Below, piece by piece: positions 1-7,469 of a stretch of DNA of 13,181 nt; the stretch's first letter is position 1; each line of letters begins with the position of its first letter. The notes under the pieces are model-generated. The model saw only the letters and a program-made list of their open reading frames with translations. It was not told the DNA's origin and did no database searches. The translations under genes were made by a program, and so were the position numbers. Source of the stretch: Candidatus Sumerlaeota bacterium (GTDB lineage: Bacteria; Sumerlaeota; T1SED10-198M); NCBI GenBank assembly GCA_003554345.1, contig PWGE01000302.1, forward strand, positions 1 through 13,181, read 5' to 3'.

Positions 1-6
1 AAGGAG
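1..6 (+). promoter_or_regulatory. Ribosome binding site for ATG 16 of the secretin gene
   Basis: AAGGAG lies 9 nt upstream of ATG 16, a normal Shine-Dalgarno spacing. It supports the longer start, which adds 28 residues before the signal peptide. Confidence 0.5.
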
Positions 7-15
7 TAATTTGCA

Positions 16-3000
16 ATGAAAACAAGAAGAAGCCAGCTTTCTTTGCATTTGTCTTTAATTACAATAAAATATATAAAACTTACTACGAGGAGTAGCATCT
101 TGGAAAGGCGAAATTTTATTCATTTAATTGGCATATTTTTGATAATTGCTCTACTGGGAGCAGGCAACCCTTTTCTTTACGGACAGACAGGCGATGGATC
201 TTCTGAAATGTTGCCTTTACGCCTGGATCCTGAAGAACATGCTCAGGAACGGGCGGAAACAATGGAAGTTTTTATTGAAAATGGTATTAAGGCAATGGAA
301 GAGGGCGAATTTGATGAGGCAATCCTTCAGTTGCAAAGAGCCCTCCAGATAGAACCTGAAAATACAGAGGCTCAAAATCTCCTGGACGAGGCTATTGCCG
401 GCTACCTCAATGATGATGAGGATAGTTTTGATGGGAATGGTCCGGTATATGATGAAATCCCTGAACCAGATATTGATGAGGAAGTGCTGGAAAAGCAGCA
501 AGAAGCTCAACGGCTTTATGAAGAAGGGGAATATGAAGAGGCCCTGAAGAAATATGAGGCGATCCTGGAGGAAGTGGACGAAGAAATGAGAGTGCATATC
601 GAAGAAGATATGGCGGTTATCCAGGAGGCACTGGAAGAAGAGGAAGAAGCTCGCAGGCTGCTGGATTCTGCGGAACGATATGAAGAAGAGGGAGATTATG
701 CGCGTGCGTTGAGTCTTTATGAGGAACTTCAGGCTTTGCAGCCAGATGAAGAGTGGGAAGAGAAAGTAGAAGAGTTGTCTGAAGTAATAGAGGAGTTGGA
801 AAGAGAAGAACGAGAGGAAGAACTGGAAGAAGAAGAAAGATATGCCGAATTGATGGAATCAGCCAGGAATTATGAAGAAGATGGTGCATGGGAAGATGCC
901 CTTGATAAATACATTCAGGCTCAGCAAATTAAGCCTGAGGCAGATGAAGTGCGTGATGGAATTGTGCGGGCACGTGAAGAAATAGAAGAAAAAGAGCTGA
1001 CAGAGCGTCTGGAGGATGCACTTTCAGATGCAAGGCAGGCTTTTGAAGATGAAGATTATGAGGGAGCACTGAATTATGTGGAATCTGCCCTGGAAGTGGA
1101 TCCTGAAAATGAAGAGGCACTTGAACTTAAGGAAGAGATTTCTCTACATCAGGAAGTCTCTGACCTTCTTCAACAGGGTTATGAAGCCCTTGAAGTAGAA
1201 AATATTGAAGGTGCTAAGGATATTGGTAAAGAACTGACCGAATTGGATCCTCAAAATCCTGATGTAAAGAGTTTTTTGATTGATGTAAAGGAAAAAGAAG
1301 AGGCTCTGGAAATTGAAGATGAACATGAAGAATTACAGCGCCTGCTGAGCCGTGCCCGACAGGCATATGAAGACGGTCTTTATGAACAGTCTAAAAATTA
1401 TGCAGAACAGGCTGCTTCTATAGACCCGGATGATGCAGAAGTGGTCAGCTTGCTGGAAAAAGTTGAAGGGGTAGATGCAGAAGAACGTATAGCTGAACTG
1501 AAAAAACAGGTGGTTATATTCGAAAAAGCCGGTGATTATGAACGAGCCCTGGAAAAAACAGAAGAAATTCTGGAAATAGATCCCCAGGAACCTGAAGCAA
1601 CTGCCTGGGTTGAAGTCTTTGAGCAAAGAATAGAACAGCTTGAAAAGGAAAAGCAGGAAATAGCCGACCGTATGCTGGAAGAAAATATAAGTGAACTGAT
1701 GGATGAGGCTAAAGAAGCTTTTGAAGAAGGGGAAATTGGCACCGCCCGTGAGAAGTGGGAACAGGTGCTTACCATGAAGCCCACCCATAAAGATGCTCAG
1801 GCTTATCTGGATAACACCGAAGAAGAATATCAGGAATATCTGGAAGACGTAGATGAAAGGGAAAGAGAAAGAGAAAAGGAGAGAATTGCCCGCGAAAAAC
1901 TCTATACCCCGATTACCATCTCTTTTACAGATATAAAAATTGCTGATTTTCTCAACCAGGTCTCACTCTTGAGTGATGTTGACTTTGTTATCCCTCATGG
2001 AGGAGATGCCCGGGTTTCCGGACGCTTTTCTGAGACCCCTCTGGTTGATGTGCTCAATGCTGTTCTTATTCCTAATGGATTTGTGTATAGTGTTGATGGT
2101 GCCCTGGTGAAGGTGGAATTGAACCTGAGATCGCAGGTGTTCCAGCTTTCTGATTATGAGACAGCCCAGTTACAGAATCTTGAGGATCAGAATATTATCA
2201 GTGAAATTTTATATGGCCCCGATAGAGAACCTACCATCCCCGGACAGAGATATCTTCTTGATGGTAGACGAAATATGATGGTTCTCACAGATACAGCATT
2301 AAATGTCCAGAAAATGGAAAATCTACTGGAAAATCTGCCAGAGGAAGTCATGCCTGAGCTGGTTACCCGTATGTATACTGTGAGGCAAAACGTGGGACCT
2401 AAGGTGAAAATGCTACTTGAATCTCTGTTGGAAGCTGAGACTACTCCTACAGAACGCCAGATTCCGGGTCGGAAAGTGCTGTATGAGTCTTCTACCGAAA
2501 CTTTAATTGTTCGTGATACCCTGCGCAATATAGAACTCGCTGAAAACTTTCTCATGGACCGCGAGTTTATTGAAAAGGTCGAGGATGATGAGTTAACCAT
2601 ACAATCCTTTCCCGTGGTTGATGAGAAGTTGCTGGAAACCGATCCGCAACGGGCCCAGGAACTGGCCAGGAAAACCACAGAACTTGTAAGAACCATGCTC
2701 TATCACGACATTGGAGAAACCCGTGCTCGTGAAGAAGGACGCCAGACATGGTTGAATGAAGAATATGGAACCCTGACCATTCTGGATACCAAGACAAACA
2801 TTGAAAAGGTTTCAGAATTTCTCGTCACACAACCCTGGCGTGCTGAAGAAGAAATTACAGAGATAATTTATGTTGATTATGTAGATCCCGGTGAATTGCA
2901 TGCCAAACTGGAAGAAGTGCTGGGTGTTATGGATGTGAGAGATCCCCGACAAGTGGGACCTGATAGTATCGTTCGGCGCTTGCGCCCCGATCAGTCTTTC

Positions 3001-4254
3001 CGTTTTCGTGATGCCCAGATTGAATGTCTCAGGATCCGCGATGTTGGTCCCGATAGAAGAGATTTTGATAGAGATAGAGATGATTGGCGTCAAGAGCGGG
3101 ACTTTGCCGGTGAGGTAACTCTTCTGATAAGTACGCCTACCGAGGTGGCCCGAACGGTTACCGTTCGTGAACGTGAGGGCGTGCAGCAGATTGGTGATTA
3201 TGTCATAAGAGTGCCTGATGCTAATCCTACTGGAAGGGGTTGGGCAGATGTTGAGGTCCAGTATCTTCCCCGTGATGTGATGATGGAAGAGCCGGAAATA
3301 ATGCCTGAAGTAGAGCCACCTCCGATAACCATAACACCTGATCAAAAATCCAGTGCTCTGATTGTACGGGCACATGATCCGGGTATGCTTAATAAAGTGA
3401 AGTTCTGGATAGAAAGACTGGATGTACCTATTCCGCAGGTAACCATTGAAACCAGGTACGTGACAGTGGCTGAACAGGCCATGAAAACGCTTGAGTCCAG
3501 TCTCTCAGTGAGTGAATTCAGAGGAGGCTTTACGCTGGATGATGCTGATGCTTCCTTCCGCTTCGGAGGAACGGGCGTTGATCCCATTGCACCACTCATA
3601 GGTGGCGGCGGTACAGCCGTGTCTCCTGCCCTTTCTGGTTTTCAACCCGCAGGCACCACATTTGATCTGAGTACCCGGGGTATGCCGGTACGCTGGACAT
3701 TAGACCTGCTTGAATCCAAAGGTATTGCCCGAGTGGTGACAGGTCCCCAGTTGACTATTCTTAATAATGAGACTGGAACATTTGAAATTATGAGGACATT
3801 CTCCGTCATTCAGCAACTCTCTTATACAGATGTAACCTATGAAGACCGTGATATCAGTGAAATGTTGTTCACCATTACTCCCCAGGTAACCAGAAGAAAC
3901 ATTATTAACATGGATATTCAGATTGATATGACAGAATATATTCCAGGAACTCCTGAACTTGATGCCGGTGGTAGACGGGACGATGATGCGATGTTCGATG
4001 TTGACCGCCTGACACTGCAACCTACCCGCGATGAAGAAAAGATTCGCTCTATAGATACTCGTGTCCAGCTCGATGATGGAGAAACTATAGTACTGGGTGG
4101 TTTCAAGACCGAACATACGCAGGATACTGTGAGTCGTGTGCCTATTCTTGGGGATATCCCGCTTATAGGCAGGGTGCTCTTTGGTCGTCAGCATCAGGTG
4201 AGAAATACAGATAACCTGCTTATATTCCTGACAGCATATCTGAGACAACAATAA
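16..4254 (+). CDS. Giant TPR-containing secretin (GspD/PilQ superfamily outer-membrane channel)
   Basis: This encodes a 1412-residue exported protein predicted to form an outer-membrane secretin channel of a type II secretion or type IV pilus-like machine. Residues 33-56 form a signal peptide (basic start, hydrophobic core, exit near LYG-Q). Residues about 90-610 hold nine TPR-like units, for example around the GEFDEAI and GDYERALEKTEEIL motifs, linked by Glu-rich helices. Residues about 633-710 resemble an STN/N0 domain and about 715-1135 several N1-like ring domains, with an Arg/Asp-rich insertion near 985-1035. The secretin core runs from about 1137 to the end; VPILGDIPLIG at 1375-1385 is the family signature. 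Typical secretins have 600-750 residues, so this is about twice the usual size. Two starts are possible: ATG 16 after AAGGAG, and TTG 100 after GAGGAG, the latter giving a cleaner signal peptide. No pilus or secretion partner gene lies downstream in the window, so the exact system is unknown. Confidence 0.88.
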   Translation: MKTRRSQLSLHLSLITIKYIKLTTRSSILERRNFIHLIGIFLIIALLGAGNPFLYGQTGDGSSEMLPLRLDPEEHAQERAETMEVFIENGIKAMEEGEFDEAILQLQRALQIEPENTEAQNLLDEAIAGYLNDDEDSFDGNGPVYDEIPEPDIDEEVLEKQQEAQRLYEEGEYEEALKKYEAILEEVDEEMRVHIEEDMAVIQEALEEEEEARRLLDSAERYEEEGDYARALSLYEELQALQPDEEWEEKVEELSEVIEELEREEREEELEEEERYAELMESARNYEEDGAWEDALDKYIQAQQIKPEADEVRDGIVRAREEIEEKELTERLEDALSDARQAFEDEDYEGALNYVESALEVDPENEEALELKEEISLHQEVSDLLQQGYEALEVENIEGAKDIGKELTELDPQNPDVKSFLIDVKEKEEALEIEDEHEELQRLLSRARQAYEDGLYEQSKNYAEQAASIDPDDAEVVSLLEKVEGVDAEERIAELKKQVVIFEKAGDYERALEKTEEILEIDPQEPEATAWVEVFEQRIEQLEKEKQEIADRMLEENISELMDEAKEAFEEGEIGTAREKWEQVLTMKPTHKDAQAYLDNTEEEYQEYLEDVDEREREREKERIAREKLYTPITISFTDIKIADFLNQVSLLSDVDFVIPHGGDARVSGRFSETPLVDVLNAVLIPNGFVYSVDGALVKVELNLRSQVFQLSDYETAQLQNLEDQNIISEILYGPDREPTIPGQRYLLDGRRNMMVLTDTALNVQKMENLLENLPEEVMPELVTRMYTVRQNVGPKVKMLLESLLEAETTPTERQIPGRKVLYESSTETLIVRDTLRNIELAENFLMDREFIEKVEDDELTIQSFPVVDEKLLETDPQRAQELARKTTELVRTMLYHDIGETRAREEGRQTWLNEEYGTLTILDTKTNIEKVSEFLVTQPWRAEEEITEIIYVDYVDPGELHAKLEEVLGVMDVRDPRQVGPDSIVRRLRPDQSFRFRDAQIECLRIRDVGPDRRDFDRDRDDWRQERDFAGEVTLLISTPTEVARTVTVREREGVQQIGDYVIRVPDANPTGRGWADVEVQYLPRDVMMEEPEIMPEVEPPPITITPDQKSSALIVRAHDPGMLNKVKFWIERLDVPIPQVTIETRYVTVAEQAMKTLESSLSVSEFRGGFTLDDADASFRFGGTGVDPIAPLIGGGGTAVSPALSGFQPAGTTFDLSTRGMPVRWTLDLLESKGIARVVTGPQLTILNNETGTFEIMRTFSVIQQLSYTDVTYEDRDISEMLFTITPQVTRRNIINMDIQIDMTEYIPGTPELDAGGRRDDDAMFDVDRLTLQPTRDEEKIRSIDTRVQLDDGETIVLGGFKTEHTQDTVSRVPILGDIPLIGRVLFGRQHQVRNTDNLLIFLTAYLRQQ
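87..92 (+). promoter_or_regulatory. Second ribosome binding site, for in-frame TTG 100 of the secretin gene
   Basis: GAGGAG lies 7 nt upstream of TTG 100, which is in frame with ATG 16 (codon 29). Starting here gives a protein that begins MERRNF and goes straight into the hydrophobic signal sequence, the usual layout for an exported protein. This is therefore a plausible true start. The sequence alone does not decide between the two. Confidence 0.5.
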
Positions 4255-4269
4255 TTATATAACGAATAT

Positions 4270-4305
4270 GAGGGCGGTTGTTAGTAACCGCCCTCCTTTC
4301 TTTCC
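4270..4305 (+). terminator. Intrinsic terminator-like hairpin after the secretin gene
   Basis: A 10-bp perfect stem (GAGGGCGGTT at 4270-4279 with AACCGCCCTC at 4286-4295, plus one possible inner G-T pair) closes a small loop. It is followed by a pyrimidine tail with six T in ten bases (4296-4305). It starts 15 nt after the secretin stop codon, so it probably ends that transcript. The tail is interrupted by C, so efficiency may be partial. The next base begins the polA start codon, so the hairpin occupies the place where a polA ribosome binding site would be. Confidence 0.8.
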
Positions 4306-6879
4306 ATGGACTTAGAAAAATTCATTTTAATTGATGCCCAGTCTCTTATTTATCAGTCATATTATGCCCTGGAAAATATGACTACTTCCTCCGGTAAACC
4401 GACCGGTGCTGTCTTTGGCTTTTATCAGATGTTGAAAAAGATTCTGTCTCTCTATGAGCCCGGTTATCTGCTCGTTGCTTTTGATATGGGGAAGAAGACT
4501 TTTCGTCATGATCTCTTTGAAGATTATAAAAAACATCGCCCATCTACTCCTGAATTGTTGATTCCTCAAATAGAAAAGATTAAAGAACTTCTTTCTGCCA
4601 TGCAGATTGCTTATCTGGAAAAAGAAGGGTATGAGGCAGATGATATCATTGCTACCGCTGTCAATAGCCTTTCTCCCCACTATGAAGGTAAATTTTATGT
4701 GGTGTCTTCTGATAAGGACCTGTATCAATTGTTAACAGAAAATGTGCGCATTGTAAGACATGTGGCCGGTAAATTTGTGGAGTTTGATCGAAAAAGATTT
4801 GAAAAAAAATATGGGATACATCCACCGCAGGTGCCTGATTATCTGGCCCTGGTTGGCGACGCTTCTGACAATATTCCGGGCGTTAAAGGGATCGGCCCTA
4901 AAACCGCTACCACTCTCTTGAAAGATTATCATAACATCGATGGTATACTGAACAAACTTGATGAACTGGACAATAAACGCTGGAAAAACTCTTTGCACAA
5001 ATATGAAGAGCAGGCACTTAAATCAAGAGAGTTGGCTTATCTGGAAAAAGAAGTGCCGATTATTCTTGAACCTCTTTCCCGGTGGAAATTTGATAATGAA
5101 AAGATGCAGGGAGAAGCTGTCAATAGTATTTTACGTGAACTGGAATTCTTTTCTCTGTTGAAAGATAGTGAGGAAAAGAAAGTCCGGATCCCTGCCATTC
5201 ACTGGCAATGGACCTCTGCCAAAGATTTTGACATCTCTTCACCTATGGCAGTCGTTTATGATGCTCATCTTCGGGGTCTGGGGTTTTATGATGGAAAGAA
5301 GGGAAGGTTTCTCTCCTGGGAACAGTGTCGCAAACTATCATTTAATGAAAAGCCGATAATTTATGCCTATTCTGTGAAAGATATGCTTCATCTGGCAGGT
5401 GAACAGGTGCCTGCTCTTGAAGATTGGCCATTCTGGGATATAAAAATATGCGAGCACCTGCTGGCTGCTCATATCAACCGTCTGAAATTTGAAGAACTCT
5501 GGGAAAAATACCTGAAGCAGGTTACTTATCCTCAGGAAAAAAAGGGTGTTTCTCTCTTTGAAAAACAACCGGATATGGATTATTTGATGGCAAAAGGATG
5601 GGGGATTTTTCAGATAGGTGGACGTTTACAGTCTGAATGCCGGAAAAGGAGTCTGGATAACTATTATCAACAATTTGAACAGAGGTTAATCGGGGTTCTT
5701 TATCGCATGGAAAAAAACGGTATAGCGGTAGATGTAAGGCGAATGGAATCTTTCATAGAAGAACTCAGGACCAATATAAATCGTCTCGAGGAAGAAATAC
5801 ATAAATCAGCGGGGGAAGAATTTAATATCCAATCCCCTAAACAATTGCAGAAGATACTTTTCCATAAACTCCAATTAAAACCTGTTAAAAAAACCAAGAC
5901 CGGTTATTCGACCGATTCTGAAGTGCTCGAAGTGCTTTCAATCCATTATCCGGAACTGGAACTGCCGGGAAAAATTCTGGAATATCGCTCGTACTCTAAA
6001 CTTTTAAACACCTATCTTGAACCCTTTTTGCAATTAGCCAGAAAAAATAAGGGACGGATTCAGACGCGTTTCGAACAAACAGCCACAGCAACCGGCAGGT
6101 TGAGCAGTAGCGAACCAAATCTTCAAAATATTCCCATAAAGGGACCGTGGGGAGACAAAATGCGGGAAGTATTTATTCCCCGTTCAGGATACAGGCTTCT
6201 TTCTGCTGATTACTCCCAGGTTGAGTTACGCGTCATAGCACATTTTTCGCGTGATGAACGCATGATTGAGTATTTTCGGGACGATAAAGATATTCATATA
6301 ATGACTGCTTCAAAAATATTTCATTGTGACCCGCAGAATGTTACCCAGTCTATGAGACGTGTTGCAAAAGCCGTAAATTTTGGTTTAATATATGGTAAGA
6401 CTTCATTTGGACTGGCAAAAGAACTCAAAATCTCACCAGCAGAAGCCCGGCAATTCATTGAGCGCTATTTTGAAGATTTTTCAGGTGTAAAAGATTTCAT
6501 TGATCAACTATACCAAAAAGCCTTAGAAGAGGGCTTTGTAAAGACCCTGCATGGAAGAGTTCGCTTCATTCCTGAACTTAAGGCCCGTAATAAAATGCTT
6601 GTAGAAGCGGCAAGACGCCAGGCTATTAATACTGTTATACAGGGTACTGCTGCTGAAATAATAAAGCTGGCCATGATAAATATCGATACAGTAATGCAGA
6701 AAAAAGGCTTGAAATCATCCATGACACTTCAAATTCATGATGAACTCCTTTTTGAAGTCCCCCCCTCTGAAAAAGAGGATATAAAAGCTATTGTAAAAAA
6801 GGAAATGGAGCAGGCTATAAAACTGGAGGTGCCTCTTCAATGTTCAATGGCGTGGGGCAAAAACTGGTGTAAGGTGTAG
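4306..6879 (+). CDS. polA: DNA polymerase I (5' nuclease + polymerase; degenerate 3'-5' exonuclease)
   Basis: This is an 857-residue family A DNA polymerase for Okazaki-fragment processing and repair synthesis. The N-terminal 5'-nuclease domain (about 1-290) keeps its acidic metal ligands: D10, D60, E110/D112/D113, D136/D138 and D185/D188 in a GDASDNIPG motif. The middle domain (about 312-460) aligns in position with the proofreading exonuclease but lacks the usual DxE, the Asp-containing NLKYD-like and the YxxxD motifs, so proofreading is probably lost. The polymerase domain has motif A DYSQVELR (635-642), motif B with R684, K688, F692 and Y696, and motif C QIHDE (809-813). F692 at the O-helix position is the Phe form seen in E. 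coli Pol I. ATG 4306 is the only sensible start, since D10 must be close to the N-terminus, but no Shine-Dalgarno precedes it. Its stop codon abuts the coaE start codon, which implies co-transcription. Confidence 0.97.
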   Translation: MDLEKFILIDAQSLIYQSYYALENMTTSSGKPTGAVFGFYQMLKKILSLYEPGYLLVAFDMGKKTFRHDLFEDYKKHRPSTPELLIPQIEKIKELLSAMQIAYLEKEGYEADDIIATAVNSLSPHYEGKFYVVSSDKDLYQLLTENVRIVRHVAGKFVEFDRKRFEKKYGIHPPQVPDYLALVGDASDNIPGVKGIGPKTATTLLKDYHNIDGILNKLDELDNKRWKNSLHKYEEQALKSRELAYLEKEVPIILEPLSRWKFDNEKMQGEAVNSILRELEFFSLLKDSEEKKVRIPAIHWQWTSAKDFDISSPMAVVYDAHLRGLGFYDGKKGRFLSWEQCRKLSFNEKPIIYAYSVKDMLHLAGEQVPALEDWPFWDIKICEHLLAAHINRLKFEELWEKYLKQVTYPQEKKGVSLFEKQPDMDYLMAKGWGIFQIGGRLQSECRKRSLDNYYQQFEQRLIGVLYRMEKNGIAVDVRRMESFIEELRTNINRLEEEIHKSAGEEFNIQSPKQLQKILFHKLQLKPVKKTKTGYSTDSEVLEVLSIHYPELELPGKILEYRSYSKLLNTYLEPFLQLARKNKGRIQTRFEQTATATGRLSSSEPNLQNIPIKGPWGDKMREVFIPRSGYRLLSADYSQVELRVIAHFSRDERMIEYFRDDKDIHIMTASKIFHCDPQNVTQSMRRVAKAVNFGLIYGKTSFGLAKELKISPAEARQFIERYFEDFSGVKDFIDQLYQKALEEGFVKTLHGRVRFIPELKARNKMLVEAARRQAINTVIQGTAAEIIKLAMINIDTVMQKKGLKSSMTLQIHDELLFEVPPSEKEDIKAIVKKEMEQAIKLEVPLQCSMAWGKNWCKV

Positions 6880-7455
6880 ATGAATATAGGGATCGTCGGT
6901 AAAATCGGTACCGGCAAATCAACTGTGGCACAATGGTTTGCAGATAGAAAAAATTTTGTTCGAATAGATATGGATGCCGTAGGACACCAGGTCCTTGTAC
7001 AGAGTTCGACGGTCCGGGCTCAATTACAGAAAAAACTCCCCGAGATATTTTCCCAGGGATCAATGCTCAGCAGAGGCAAAATAGCCAGTATTGTCTTTCA
7101 GGATAAAGCGAAATTGGAAATCCTTAATTCAATAATACACCCTGAAATGATAAAAAGTATTGAATCAACACTTCAACGCAATGACGCCAGAGATGTGGTC
7201 ATTGATGGCGCTTTACTTTATGAGATGGGTTTGGATCGATGGTGTGATGCAGTACTTTTTATAGAAAGCAATTATGAGAGGGCAGTAAAAAGAAGCAATA
7301 GATCTTCCCGCGATTTCTGGAAGATCTGGAAATCTCAGGAATTTCTGGACGCTCGTCGGGAACAGGCGCATTTTGTGATAGATAATTCGGGGGATGAATC
7401 TCAGTTGATAGAAAAAATTTCTGATATCTATTCCAGAATAAAAACCATGAAATAA
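6880..7455 (+). CDS. coaE: Dephospho-CoA kinase
   Basis: This 191-residue enzyme catalyses the last step of coenzyme A synthesis, ATP-dependent phosphorylation of the 3'-hydroxyl of dephospho-CoA. The Walker A loop GKIGTGKS is at 7-14. An IDMD motif with D32 fits the catalytic Asp of the family. A central DGALLYE segment matches the conserved LL-E core, and FVIDNSGD near the C-terminus matches the usual VIDN element. The lid region (about 135-165) is less typical than in E. coli and rich in Arg, Ser and Trp. Length is normal for the family. ATG 6880 follows the polA TAG with no gap, and the only upstream Shine-Dalgarno-like element, AAGGTG at 6871-6876, is just 3 nt away, so translation is probably coupled to polA. 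Confidence 0.93.
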   Translation: MNIGIVGKIGTGKSTVAQWFADRKNFVRIDMDAVGHQVLVQSSTVRAQLQKKLPEIFSQGSMLSRGKIASIVFQDKAKLEILNSIIHPEMIKSIESTLQRNDARDVVIDGALLYEMGLDRWCDAVLFIESNYERAVKRSNRSSRDFWKIWKSQEFLDARREQAHFVIDNSGDESQLIEKISDIYSRIKTMK

Positions 7456-7458
7456 AGT

Positions 7459-7464
7459 GAGGAG
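7459..7464 (+). promoter_or_regulatory. Ribosome binding site of rho
   Basis: GAGGAG lies 5 nt before ATG 7470, in the short gap after the coaE stop codon. It fixes the rho start and so confirms that the long low-complexity N-terminus is translated. Confidence 0.75.
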
Positions 7465-7469
7465 TAAGT

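Noticed and set aside
217-3599. Several antisense open frames opposite the secretin gene
   Set aside because: They are rich in Leu, Phe, Ser and His, as expected from the complement of Glu/Lys/Asp-rich coding sequence, and have no ribosome sites or recognisable domains.
4228-4261. Possible promoter for polA: CTGACA followed by AT-rich ATAATT/TATATA
   Set aside because: The -10 candidates match poorly or are at the wrong spacing, and the transcript would have to pass the hairpin. Not strong enough to list.
6759-6765. Run of seven C in polA just after motif C
   Set aside because: Could allow slippage, but the frame is intact and the following residues fit the polymerase C-terminus, so no frameshift is indicated.
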